NCBI GenBank assembly: GCA_965200955.1
Contig: OZ241742.1
Span: 124,001-188,000 of the forward strand
Length of the DNA: 64,000 bases
Reading direction: 5' to 3'
From: Bin80 sp026708685
Lineage (GTDB): Bacteria; Bacteroidota; Rhodothermia; Rhodothermales; Bin80
Shown: in pieces, positions 10,263-19,577 of the stretch
Layout: every line of letters starts with the position of its first letter
How positions within the stretch are numbered: position 1 is the stretch's first letter
Made by a program: the position numbers and the translations under genes
Notes under the pieces: model-generated
The model's input: only the letters and a program-made list of their open reading frames with translations
Told to the model about the DNA's origin: nothing
The model's database searches: none

Positions 10263-10844
10263 CTAGCGGAGGGAGGATACTGGCTGTACAGGATAGGTTG
10301 TTTCAATGTTTCCACTTCTAATGTGACGAAGCTTTCGCTTCAATAGATTTCTACGGAATGAACTGATATGATCCAAAAACAGCACACCATGTAGATGATC
10401 GTACTCATGCTGAATCACACGGGCTAGAAACCCTTCAAACGTAGCAACCTGCTCCTGCAGTGCCACATCCTGAAATTGTATCTTCAGAGAGGAAGAACGA
10501 TAGACCATCTCCTTGATCTCTGGAATAGATAGACACCCTTCTTCATACTCTACTTCGTCGTCCGACTCCCATAAGATCTCTGGATTGACAAAGATCATGG
10601 GTTGTGAAGGAACGGGTTGATCCTGCAACTCCATCACATCCTCCATAATTGGCGAAACATCAACCACAAATAAACTCTCTGACCGGCCGATCTGGGGAGC
10701 AGCCAGACCAATTCCTTCAGCATGATGCATGGTTTCTATCATATCCTGAATCAGATCATGAAGTTCTTGAGTCACTGAATCAACCTGAACTGTTTTCTGA
10801 CGCAGGATTGGATCCCCATACAAACGGATTGGATGAACAGCCAT
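10263..10844 (-). CDS. def: Peptide deformylase
   Basis: 193 aa from ATG 10844. All three family motifs are visible: GIGLAAPQIG, EEGCLSIPE and QHEYDHLHG; the Cys and two His bind the metal and the Glu is catalytic. The enzyme removes the formyl group from the N-terminal Met of new proteins in the cytoplasm. The start overlaps the stop of the DUF411 gene by one base (TGATG), so translational coupling is likely. A TTG three bases upstream is a less likely start. Length is normal for the family. Confidence 0.95.
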   Translation of the reverse strand: MAVHPIRLYGDPILRQKTVQVDSVTQELHDLIQDMIETMHHAEGIGLAAPQIGRSESLFVVDVSPIMEDVMELQDQPVPSQPMIFVNPEILWESDDEVEYEEGCLSIPEIKEMVYRSSSLKIQFQDVALQEQVATFEGFLARVIQHEYDHLHGVLFLDHISSFRRNLLKRKLRHIRSGNIETTYPVQPVSSLR

Positions 10845-11317
10845 CAATCGCGTGGATCCACAAGGGCATACACTCCAGTTGTGTCCTGAGCGTTGAATGT
10901 CACCACTTCATAGGGCCGTGCATTTGGACCTTCCATGCCGGGTGAACCAATCGGCATCCCAGGCACAGCGATACCCAGCAGATCCGGCTTTTCCTCAAGG
11001 AATCTCCGTACAATAGGAGCGGGAACATGCCCTTCTACCACATACCCATCTATGACAGCGGTGTGGCAGGAGGAGGCGGATCGAGGTACACCTAACTGTT
11101 CTTTGATGGAACCCATGTCTCTCATCTTGCGTGGCTCCACCGAAAATCCTGCCTCCTCCATATGCTCTACCCATTTCATGCAACACCCACAGGTTGGACT
11201 CAAATAGACGACCATTTCTGCTTGCCGACTCTGGGCATCTGGACGTAATCCAAATCCGAGGACAATAATCGCCGTGAAACCTACTCCTAAAACCAAAAAA
11301 AAGAGAGTTCGCTTCAT
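10844..11317 (-). CDS. DUF411 family metal-binding protein
   Basis: 157 aa from ATG 11317; an upstream in-frame TTG is less likely. An N-terminal hydrophobic segment (TLFFLVLGVGFTAIIVLGFG) suggests a signal or membrane anchor. The mature part starts with VVYLSPTCGCCMKW, whose CxCC-type cluster resembles the conserved start of DUF411 proteins. It continues with the family's SCHTAVIDGYVVEGHVP and GIAVPGMPIGSPGME segments. DUF411 proteins are thioredoxin-fold-like and often occur near copper-handling genes; no copper genes are visible here. It is sandwiched between porD-like and def genes with spacing of a few bases, so it probably belongs to one operon. Confidence 0.85.
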   Translation of the reverse strand: MKRTLFFLVLGVGFTAIIVLGFGLRPDAQSRQAEMVVYLSPTCGCCMKWVEHMEEAGFSVEPRKMRDMGSIKEQLGVPRSASSCHTAVIDGYVVEGHVPAPIVRRFLEEKPDLLGIAVPGMPIGSPGMEGPNARPYEVVTFNAQDTTGVYALVDPRD

Positions 11318-11321
11318 AACA

Positions 11322-12209
11322 TTATTCAATTAAAGCATCATAGGTGGACAAGCGTGAAGGATCTACATCTGCAAGTAAATCGTAGGCCTGTCCGCGTTCT
11401 TGTGAATCCTGAAAAATCCCTATGAATTCAAGATTTTTTGTGCCAAAGAAGATATCAAAAACATACTGTCTGGCCTGATCTTCGTAGAGGTCCGACATCG
11501 TTTCCAGAACTTCCAAAACCTTCATCCGCGCAGCGTCCTGATCGCTTGTGAATAAATCAAGAGCTTCAATATGGTAGCTGAAATAAACCTGGCGAAGTGG
11601 ACGCATCCGAGGGCTGGTCATCTGGTCAACAATTCTTGCCCTCCCGTTGACATCAATGGTACTCCATCCTGATGCGTTGGTGGCTACAGCTAGTTGTTGA
11701 ATTCGCTTGGCGGTCTGAAAATGCTCTTCCCCGCCAAATTCACTGAATGAATCATAATCGTACCCAAGCATCAAGTATGCATAATAGTCCAATACAGTGG
11801 TCAACGCATCAAAACGCTCAATCTCAAAGATGAGAGGGGTCCCCTGCGAATAGTTGAAACTCCACTCTGAGTCGCTGATCTGAAGCAGGGGGGTCTTGGC
11901 CATCGTCCCGTAGATTGGACGTGTGCTGTTGAGAATGAGTTGGGCACGAAACGAGGTGAGCGTAAAATTCTCCTGGAAGATGATTTGAATGGAGCAGTCA
12001 ATGAGTTCATGAGGTTCAAACCGATCCTCCGTCCAGTTATTGTTGTTCATGTAATCCTCAATCTGCTCCTTGAGGTCATCAAGAAATGAAAACCCCGATC
12101 CTTCCAATTGCCGATAGTTGATTTGGGAAGTGCATTCAAACTCACGTGCCTCGACATCGGATACCAATCCCATGAAGATGCAGAACCATAGAATTCGCCG
12201 CATCATCAT
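11322..12209 (-). CDS. porD: DUF4835 family protein, probable T9SS accessory protein PorD
   Basis: 295 aa with a short signal peptide (MMMRRILWFCIFMGLVSDVEA). The N-terminal pattern REFECTSQINYRQLEGS and the later LDYYAYLMLGYDYDSFSEFGG block match what I recall of DUF4835, a Bacteroidota family annotated as PorD, an accessory of type IX secretion. This fits the presence of three T9SS-tailed proteins in the window. Three ATGs are tandem at the start; 12209 is the first. It sits 4 bases upstream of the DUF411 start. The family call is fairly firm; the PorD role is from memory. Confidence 0.75.
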   Translation of the reverse strand: MMMRRILWFCIFMGLVSDVEAREFECTSQINYRQLEGSGFSFLDDLKEQIEDYMNNNNWTEDRFEPHELIDCSIQIIFQENFTLTSFRAQLILNSTRPIYGTMAKTPLLQISDSEWSFNYSQGTPLIFEIERFDALTTVLDYYAYLMLGYDYDSFSEFGGEEHFQTAKRIQQLAVATNASGWSTIDVNGRARIVDQMTSPRMRPLRQVYFSYHIEALDLFTSDQDAARMKVLEVLETMSDLYEDQARQYVFDIFFGTKNLEFIGIFQDSQERGQAYDLLADVDPSRLSTYDALIE

Positions 12210-12412
12210 ATCCTTAACCGATCTGGATCCATTGCACCATCATGAAGGGTTTCCCTGAAATGTTCGTTCCACATTTCGGAACCATAAAAACCATAGAAAT
12301 ATCTTCCAATATGTACACCCGCCAATGCATCGTTAATAAAATGATTAAGAGGTGTTAATATGGTACACCCGCTTGTAGCATATGTTCAGTTCAATCCACG
12401 AAGAGATGGGCA

Positions 12413-15220
12413 TCACATTAATGAAAGATAGCTGTTGTGTATATCAAATGGATTGATCGAAGTCCGTACATCCATATTCAGATAATGAAAGAGTCGAAAC
12501 TGCAGTCCAACTCCAATTCCCCCAGACCATATACCGTATTGATCATCACTGTGAACCAATCTCTGTGCAAACCCATAGAGATACAAAACCTTGAAGTAGG
12601 TCGGAATCGTCAAAAACCCATCCTGAATATACCAGATGGGCTGAAAGATCTCAGCATCTATTCTAAGATGAGTTCCATCGCCTATGTACCCTTCTTTTCC
12701 ATGTGGAAGAACAAGAGAATTGGAATAGACCCCTGCTGAACTTTGAGCCAAAAAAGAAACTCCCAACTTGAAACCTGTATTCGTTCTTGTGGAAATAGGC
12801 CAGTACTGATCCAGCCTTGCAAACAATCCTGATCTTCTCGGCCCTTGATCAGAGGGTAAAAATGTGCGTCCATAGACTCCAAAAACCGTACCCCGATTGG
12901 GAACAATATCTCGAAGATTTTGCTGGAGTCGTAACCCTACAATCGTAGCTGTATCAAATCTAACTCGACTTCGCCATTCAGCTAGAGACTGACCTGAATC
13001 TCTAAACGAAGGAACGGAGTTGTGATCCAGGCAGAACCATCGTGATCGCTCCATCCGAACACCTGATGAAATTCTGGCATAGCTGTGACGGACATTTGCT
13101 TGAAACCGTAGTGGTAAAGCGACGGACAGCCCGATTCCCTGAGACTGCTCCCCGTAGGTGATTTCCTCAATCCTTCCACCAATATTGAGAATCCGAGCAA
13201 CAACAGCATCGGGTTCGCTGTAGATTCTGAGTGTCCCGATCACTCTGCCAATGGCTGACTGGATCAGAGCCTCTCCCCATACTTTTTGTTTCTGGATCGT
13301 GGCTTCAGTCTTGTAGGTGATCTTTCGTAAAGGATCACTTCCGTGCAAGGCTAATCCGCCTCCTAATCCCAACCTTCTCTGAGGATTTTCACGCGACCAC
13401 CGAACCACTGGAATCAGCATGCGAGGGAGAAGCCTATTGCGCAGGGAATAAGGTCTATGGCTAAAATTCTCTGGCAACTCTAATTTGGGGAGAATGTCTG
13501 GAATTTCATCGGTGGGAGTGATCGTTACCGATGGAGCACCTTCTGGTAAAAACTTCTCAGAGACGATGTTATAGCGTTCGTGATGATAATCCACATAGAC
13601 CAATGTCTGATGATCCTCTGATAGCACTGGATCTAACGCTCCGTATACTACATCAGTGAGTTGTGATGCCCGTTGCTGTTGCAGATCAAAACAGTATACA
13701 TTGGTGATCCCCCCTGAGTCTGCGGTAAAGAGGAGGTAACGACCACTGGAACTCCATGACATTTCCAATATGGATGCATCATCAAGAAAAATCCATGGAC
13801 TTAACTCTCCATCTTTTCCAAGAAGATAAATGCCTTGAGTGCCCCTATGTCTCACAATGACAGCAGTCGAATCTTGGGCAGGGGCAATTTGAATCAGATC
13901 GGCTTGGCTTCGAGCACGAAGAGTACTGATTTCGCCAGTGTCATCTATCTGAATGAGGGAATTTCGCTGACCATCGTTCTGGAGTGCCAGAATCCATTCG
14001 GCAGTCTTCACTGGCATGTGTGCACGCACTCCACTGGTTAAACGTGTTTCGGTCTTTGTTCGGAGGTCGTAGGTAAATACATCGGCTGTGGTCTTCAAGG
14101 TGGAAAACCGATCGGGAACATAACGGGAATAGGTGACCATGCTATCCTGAAGCGAGAACCAGTCATCTTCGGGGAGACGAATAGGATAAACAAGTTCGGA
14201 TTCCGCATTCTCAATGTCAATACTGTACAGACCGGGGGGGTCGTTGAGTGCTCTTCTGTAAACGATGAGGGTCTTTTCGTTCAGCCATTGGGGCCACCGA
14301 TGCCTGACTCTGCTTTGACTGACAATGATGTTGGATTGTTGAACTTGAAACAAAGACTGGGATGCCATTTCTGTGTGAAACTCACGCATCAATTCGCCGA
14401 GTGGCCTACTGGTGGCCATTCGGAGTTCTATGCCCGTGAGCGGAATCATAAAACGATAGCGGTACGAGCGCATTTTCCTGAAAAATTCACCTTGATCTAT
14501 GTCGTGCATCCATGCAAAAAAATTTGCTCCTCCGATGTAGTGACGATTTGCATGAAACCCGTAACGCGATCTCTCCATGAGTTGAGAGATACTCCATGGC
14601 CGCTGTGATCTTATGGCAGCACGAAACTGCATCTGAAAGCGAGCATCATTGAGTCTGCCAGACTTATTGGTTCCTTGACTCTCAAAGAAAACTGCTACCC
14701 CTTCATTCAATCCAGAAGGAAGGGTTAGATTGAATATCCGAGCTGCATCAGGTGCAAACCAACGAAGGATTCTGCCAATCCCCAGTTCCTCATTGGCATC
14801 AGCGTGAACAGCATGAACCAATTCGTGGGGTGCAACAGATTCTATCCATGAATGATGTCGAGTTCCTAACCTATTTCCTTTGATATGAGGAGATTCAATT
14901 TCCTGACGAAATGGATGGGTATGGACAAATCCATTGGACCGATCACTTGAATTATTCAAAATCACAGGCATACGCATAGGGGTCATAGAACCTGTCAGTT
15001 CCTGAGCCCCTGCGAGAGCACGCTCTAAGATCAGAGCAGTCTGCCAAGCCTCAACCTCAACTCCTTCTTCAAAAATGATCTCAAAATGTGGAGATTCGTA
15101 GACTCTGTAGTGAACTCCGTCTGGACGAATAATCGGTTGATAGTACACTTCTTGGCCGATGACATCTATCGGGAGCAAGATGATGAATAAAACCGTAAAT
15201 GTTAAGGATTTGCAGATCAT
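12413..15220 (-). CDS. Secreted HExxH metalloprotease-like protein with TolB-like propeller and outer-membrane barrel
   Basis: 935 aa from ATG 15220, signal peptide SLTFTVLFIILLPIDVIGQ. Residues about 60-290 resemble a gluzincin-type peptidase, with HELVH (about residue 131) as the zinc motif. The middle (about 310-580) has beta-propeller repeats of TolB/WD40 type, for example SSSGRYLLFTADSGG and LSEDHQTLVYVDYHHE. The last 300 aa are alternating strands of an outer-membrane 'surface antigen' barrel, with NPFDIHNSYLSLM near the end. The three-part layout suggests a barrel-anchored protease exposed to the periplasm or outside. It is transcribed alone, about 200 bases upstream of the porD-like gene and divergent from the 15498 gene. 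Substrate unknown. Confidence 0.8.
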   Translation of the reverse strand: MICKSLTFTVLFIILLPIDVIGQEVYYQPIIRPDGVHYRVYESPHFEIIFEEGVEVEAWQTALILERALAGAQELTGSMTPMRMPVILNNSSDRSNGFVHTHPFRQEIESPHIKGNRLGTRHHSWIESVAPHELVHAVHADANEELGIGRILRWFAPDAARIFNLTLPSGLNEGVAVFFESQGTNKSGRLNDARFQMQFRAAIRSQRPWSISQLMERSRYGFHANRHYIGGANFFAWMHDIDQGEFFRKMRSYRYRFMIPLTGIELRMATSRPLGELMREFHTEMASQSLFQVQQSNIIVSQSRVRHRWPQWLNEKTLIVYRRALNDPPGLYSIDIENAESELVYPIRLPEDDWFSLQDSMVTYSRYVPDRFSTLKTTADVFTYDLRTKTETRLTSGVRAHMPVKTAEWILALQNDGQRNSLIQIDDTGEISTLRARSQADLIQIAPAQDSTAVIVRHRGTQGIYLLGKDGELSPWIFLDDASILEMSWSSSGRYLLFTADSGGITNVYCFDLQQQRASQLTDVVYGALDPVLSEDHQTLVYVDYHHERYNIVSEKFLPEGAPSVTITPTDEIPDILPKLELPENFSHRPYSLRNRLLPRMLIPVVRWSRENPQRRLGLGGGLALHGSDPLRKITYKTEATIQKQKVWGEALIQSAIGRVIGTLRIYSEPDAVVARILNIGGRIEEITYGEQSQGIGLSVALPLRFQANVRHSYARISSGVRMERSRWFCLDHNSVPSFRDSGQSLAEWRSRVRFDTATIVGLRLQQNLRDIVPNRGTVFGVYGRTFLPSDQGPRRSGLFARLDQYWPISTRTNTGFKLGVSFLAQSSAGVYSNSLVLPHGKEGYIGDGTHLRIDAEIFQPIWYIQDGFLTIPTYFKVLYLYGFAQRLVHSDDQYGIWSGGIGVGLQFRLFHYLNMDVRTSINPFDIHNSYLSLM

Positions 15221-15497
15221 CAAAAAGTTAAAGACAGAATCAATGTGACTCTATACATTTCAACATCAAATTGGTTTAACCAAGTCCAATGATAAGAGAT
15301 AGATCTATCGTACAATGATTCCCATTGATTGATCTTGCATTCAACTATAGAGAAAGAATATTCATAAAGTCCATCCTATCATCTACCCTATCATTATGTC
15401 ATTGTACATTTTTGTGAATCAACAATCGGACCAATCATGTATATAATCCTTAAATTTTCGTTGAATCTCTCCCAACTGGTGTCTATCCAGTTTTTTT
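15221..15497. promoter_or_regulatory. Divergent intergenic region between two surface-protein genes
   Basis: 277 AT-rich bases separate the start of the minus-strand barrel protease (15220) and the plus-strand Calx-beta protein (15498), so both promoters should lie here. A tataat word sits at 15442-15447, 50 bases before the plus-strand start, and a TTTG word at 15411-15414, but the 27-base spacing between them is too long for a classic promoter. No operator or riboswitch was recognised. Confidence 0.3.
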
Positions 15498-18400
15498 ATG
15501 TTCAAAGCGTATTTCGTTTCTCCGTGGTGGGTGATCGTCGTTGTTGGATTGATGATCCAATGGCCAGCATTCGCACAGAATCAAGTACTTAATGATTTAA
15601 ATTCTCTGACCGTTGAAGCAGAGAATCGCTGTTCAACCTACACCAGATCCCACTATTCCTACCCACAGTCGGTTGAACCACAGATCGTTGAAGCCCAGGG
15701 CGGTGCGTTTTCGCCCTATGACTATACCTGTTTCAGTGCTTTGACAGAGTCTGATATTGAACATATCACTGCAACATCTGAAGCACATGATTCGGGTATG
15801 TGCGGACGTACCAGAGAGGAGAAGCGCACTTTTGCTCGTGATTTACTCAACTTAACCCTTGCAACTCCGAGTCTTAACCGTCATCAAAAGGGAGCTAGGG
15901 ATGCTGCAGAATGGGTTCCTGCCAACAACAAATGCTGGTTCGCTGCTACAATTATCGCGACAAAAAAGAAATATTCATTATCGATTGATCAGGACGAAAA
16001 AACCGCACTCAACCAGATTATCAGCGACTGCACCACTGCTGGAACTGGTTTCACAATGGAGGTTCCAAGTTGTGAGGTTAAAACGGCTATACCGCAACTG
16101 ACCATCAATGATGTATCAGCAAACGAGGGTCTTGCCATCAGTTTCACTGTCACTTTAGATCAAGAAGTGTCTGGTGGTTTTACGGTCACCCCCAACTACA
16201 CTGATGGTACAGCCACAAAAGGAACGGACTATACTGTTAATACGCAAGCGATCAGTTTCACGGGAACTGCCAATGAGACACAGACGATTACTGTTTCTAC
16301 GACCGAAGATGATCTGGTAGAGGCCGATGAAACCTTCACCGTGGGACTTACTGTCTCTGGAACTACGGAAACCATCACTGCTACAGACACGGGAACTGGA
16401 ACGATTGTGAACGACGATGTGGCACCCACTCCAACTGTCACCATTAACAACGCATCGGCAGATGAAGGAGATGCTCTCACCTTTACCGTCACATTAGATA
16501 AGGCGGTTACGGGTGGTTTTACGGTCACTCCCAACTATACGGATGGTACAGCTACTGAAGGGACGGATTATACCGAAAATACCCAGGCGATCACCTTCAC
16601 TGGAACGGCAAATGAGACAAAAACCTTTGCGGTTTCCACAACTCAGGATGATGTGGTTGAAACCGATGAAACCTTTACCGTTGGATTGACCATTTCTGGT
16701 ACATCTGAAACCATCACTGCTACGGATACGGGAACTGGAACGATTGTCAACGATGATGTGGCACCCACTCCAACAGTCACTATCAACAACGCATCAGCAG
16801 AGGAAGGGGATGCTCTCACCTTCACCATTACCTTGGACAATGCAGTCTCTGGTGGTTTTAGTGTCACCCCCAACTACACTGATGGTACAGCCACAAAAGG
16901 AACGGACTATACTGTTAATACTCAGGCAATTAGTTTTCAGGGAACCGAGAATGAAACGAAATCCTTTACCGTTTCTACAACTCAGGATGATGTGGTTGAA
17001 ACCGATGAAAGCTTTACCGTTGGATTGACCATTTCTGGTACATCTGAAACTATCACCGCAGCTGACACGGGAACTGGAACGATTGTCAACGATGATGTGG
17101 CACCCACTCCAACAGTCACTATCAACAACGCATCAGCAGAGGAAGGGGATGCTCTCACCTTCACCATTACCTTGGACAATGCAGTCTCTGGTGGTTTTAC
17201 GGTCACTCCCAACTATACCGATGGTACAGCTACTGAAGGGACGGATTACACCGAAAACATCCAAGTAATCAGCTTCACTGGAACTGTCAATGAGACAAAA
17301 ACCTTTGCGGTTTCCACGACTGAAGATGATGTGGTCGAGGCCGATGAAACCTTCACCGTTGGATTGACCATTTCTGGTACATCTGAAACCATCACTGCTA
17401 CGGATACTGGAACTGGAACGATTGTCAACGATGATGTGGCACCCACTCCAACAGTCACGATCAACAATGCATCAGCAGAGGAAGGGGATGCTCTCACCTT
17501 TACCGTCACATTAGATAAGGCGGTTACGGGTGGTTTTACGATCACACCCAACTATACCGATGGAACAGCAACAAAAGGGACGGACTACACTGAAAATACC
17601 CAAGCGATCACCTTCACTGGAACGGCAAATGAGACAAAAACCTTTGCGGTTTCTACGACGGAAGATAATGTGGTTGAAGCCGATGAAACCTTCACCGTTG
17701 GATTAACTGTTTCTGGTACATCTGAAACCATCACCGCAACGGATACTGGAACTGGAACGATTATCAACGATGATGTGGCACCCACTCCAACAGTCTCTAT
17801 CAACAACGCCTCGGCAGATGAAGGAGATGCTCTCCCCTTTACCATTACCTTGGACAATGCAGTCTCTGGTGGTTTTACGGTCACCCCCAACTACACTGAT
17901 GGCACTGCTATTGAAGGAACAGATTATGCCGAAAACATCCAAGCAATCAGCTTCACTGGAACAGCGAATGAAACAAAAACTTTTACCGTTTCTACGACTG
18001 AGGATGAACTGGTTGAAGCCGATGAAACCTTTACCGTCGGCTTGACTGTTTCTGGTACATCTGAAACCATCACTGCTACGGATACTGGAACTGGAACGAT
18101 TGTAAATGACGATGTAGCACCCACGCCATCAATCGCGATCAACAATGCATCTGCGAATGAAGGAGATGCTCTCTCCTTTACAGTCACCTTGGATCTTGCA
18201 GTGGCTGGTGGTTTTGTGGTAACACCCAACTACACTGATGGTACAGCCACACAAGGAACGGACTATACCGAAAATACCCAGTCGATAAGTTTTCAGGGAA
18301 CCGAGAATGAGACGAAATCCTTTACCGTTTCTACGATTGAGGATGTTTTGGTCGAATCTGCTGAAACCTTTACTGTCGGCTTGACTGTTTCTGGTACCAC

Positions 18401-19418
18401 TGAAGCAATCACTGCTACGGATACTGGAACTGGAACCATTGTCAACAATGATATAGCATCCACACCATCGGTGACCATCAACCACGCATCTACTAGTGAA
18501 GGTGACCCACTTATTTTTACAATCACCCTAGATCATGCTGTGTCTGGCGGCTTTACCGTGACCCCTAGTTTCACAGATAGTACTGCCAATGAAGGAAACG
18601 ATTATACCAAAAACACACAACCGATCAGTTTTAAGGGTGCCACGAATGAAACGATGAATTTCAAAGTTGATACGATTGAAGACGAGTTGTATGAGGCAGA
18701 AGAAATATTCATCGTTGACCTCAATATCTCTGGTACGAATCAATCTATCACGATTGTCAATGCTGCAAGCGGAACTATTGAAAATGACGATCATGTGATC
18801 GTGACTTTTTCAGTCACGCCGAATCCAGTTACAGAGGGCAACTCAGTGACTGCTCATGCCCGCTTATCCACTGCTATGTTCAGCGACCTCATCCTTCCAC
18901 TTCTGTTTACCATAAAGACGGCGGAAACGACAGATTATCAGCCTCTTTCATCCATCACAATTCCGAAAGATCAAACTATCGGATCCGGCATTATTACCAC
19001 CGTTGTGGATGATGATTCAGATGATGAAGTCTTTACAATTAGACTTGGTAACTTGCCCCCAGATGTGTTAGAGGGTGAGACAGGATCCATTGAAGTAACC
19101 ATCTTAGACCAAGGCACACCGACTTCTATTGAATCATCGGTGAAGAATACAAAGCCTGTTTTTGCTCTGGAACAGAATTACCCGAACCCATTCAATCCTA
19201 CAACATCCATAGAGTTTTCCCTCAATGAAACACAGCATGTAACGCTTGACATCTATGATATGCTAGGACAGAAGGTGCACACTCTCATTGATGGAGTTCA
19301 ATCGCAGGGCCGCAACCATGTAGTCTTCTCTGCTACAGGCCTATCAAGTAGTAAATACGTCTATGTCCTCCAGACCGAACAGAATATAGCCTTTAAGGTG
19401 ATGACACTTCTGAAGTAG
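15498..19418 (+). CDS. Calx-beta repeat surface protein with T9SS sorting domain
   Basis: 1306 aa, signal peptide VIVVVGLMIQWPAFAQ. A Cys-containing N-terminal domain (aa 30-195) is unrecognised. Eight tandem Calx-beta-like units of 113 aa follow (aa 200-1097), each with 'INNASAEEGDALTFT', 'YTDGTATEGTDY' and 'ETFTVGL'. A ninth, degenerate unit (aa 1100-1205) comes next. The end carries a T9SS domain: NYPNPFNPTTSIEF, YDMLGQKV and a strand-rich tail. Calx-beta domains bind calcium in known proteins, and the acidic 'EDDVVEADE' segments fit that. Predicted export is by Sec then T9SS, leaving the protein on the surface or released. The repeat units are close to identical at DNA level in places (339-bp period), so copy number may vary between cells. 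Confidence 0.85.
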   Translation: MFKAYFVSPWWVIVVVGLMIQWPAFAQNQVLNDLNSLTVEAENRCSTYTRSHYSYPQSVEPQIVEAQGGAFSPYDYTCFSALTESDIEHITATSEAHDSGMCGRTREEKRTFARDLLNLTLATPSLNRHQKGARDAAEWVPANNKCWFAATIIATKKKYSLSIDQDEKTALNQIISDCTTAGTGFTMEVPSCEVKTAIPQLTINDVSANEGLAISFTVTLDQEVSGGFTVTPNYTDGTATKGTDYTVNTQAISFTGTANETQTITVSTTEDDLVEADETFTVGLTVSGTTETITATDTGTGTIVNDDVAPTPTVTINNASADEGDALTFTVTLDKAVTGGFTVTPNYTDGTATEGTDYTENTQAITFTGTANETKTFAVSTTQDDVVETDETFTVGLTISGTSETITATDTGTGTIVNDDVAPTPTVTINNASAEEGDALTFTITLDNAVSGGFSVTPNYTDGTATKGTDYTVNTQAISFQGTENETKSFTVSTTQDDVVETDESFTVGLTISGTSETITAADTGTGTIVNDDVAPTPTVTINNASAEEGDALTFTITLDNAVSGGFTVTPNYTDGTATEGTDYTENIQVISFTGTVNETKTFAVSTTEDDVVEADETFTVGLTISGTSETITATDTGTGTIVNDDVAPTPTVTINNASAEEGDALTFTVTLDKAVTGGFTITPNYTDGTATKGTDYTENTQAITFTGTANETKTFAVSTTEDNVVEADETFTVGLTVSGTSETITATDTGTGTIINDDVAPTPTVSINNASADEGDALPFTITLDNAVSGGFTVTPNYTDGTAIEGTDYAENIQAISFTGTANETKTFTVSTTEDELVEADETFTVGLTVSGTSETITATDTGTGTIVNDDVAPTPSIAINNASANEGDALSFTVTLDLAVAGGFVVTPNYTDGTATQGTDYTENTQSISFQGTENETKSFTVSTIEDVLVESAETFTVGLTVSGTTEAITATDTGTGTIVNNDIASTPSVTINHASTSEGDPLIFTITLDHAVSGGFTVTPSFTDSTANEGNDYTKNTQPISFKGATNETMNFKVDTIEDELYEAEEIFIVDLNISGTNQSITIVNAASGTIENDDHVIVTFSVTPNPVTEGNSVTAHARLSTAMFSDLILPLLFTIKTAETTDYQPLSSITIPKDQTIGSGIITTVVDDDSDDEVFTIRLGNLPPDVLEGETGSIEVTILDQGTPTSIESSVKNTKPVFALEQNYPNPFNPTTSIEFSLNETQHVTLDIYDMLGQKVHTLIDGVQSQGRNHVVFSATGLSSSKYVYVLQTEQNIAFKVMTLLK

Positions 19419-19444
19419 AAGTGACTTTCTGAAGTTCAGAAAGT
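19405..19444 (+). terminator. Paired hairpins after the Calx-beta gene, possible terminator
   Basis: Two inverted repeats overlap or follow the stop codon: cacttc/gaagtg (19405-19410 and 19418-19423) and a perfect 10-base pair, actttctgaa/ttcagaaagt (19424-19433 and 19435-19444), around a single g. There is no T-tract, so it is a weak candidate. It lies between convergent transcription units (this gene and tRNA-Ser/alaS). Confidence 0.4.
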
Positions 19445-19469
19445 GCATGAACGAACTACCCATCTGATG

Positions 19470-19555
19470 CGGAGGGGGAGGGATTCGAACCCCCGGTAGG
19501 CAGTACCTACAATGGTTTTCGAGACCACCCCGTTCAACCACTCCGGCACCCCTCC
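19470..19555 (-). tRNA. tRNA-Ser (anticodon CGA)
   Basis: On the minus strand the acceptor arms GGAGGGG and CCCCTCC pair fully, with discriminator G. The anticodon loop is CTCGAAA, so the anticodon is CGA (codon UCG, Ser). A long variable arm (GTAGG/CCTAC stem) is typical of tRNA-Ser. The T-loop is TTCGAAT. The CCA end is not encoded. Length 86 bases. Confidence 0.97.
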
Positions 19556-19577
19556 GTAATTACGCATTTCTACAAAT

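Noticed and set aside
15498..19418. Regularly spaced DNA repeats that could be mistaken for a CRISPR-like or satellite array.
   Set aside because: The period (339 bp) is a whole number of codons within one continuous frame, and units align as Calx-beta domains. No CRISPR repeats of about 30 bp with unique spacers were seen anywhere in the window.
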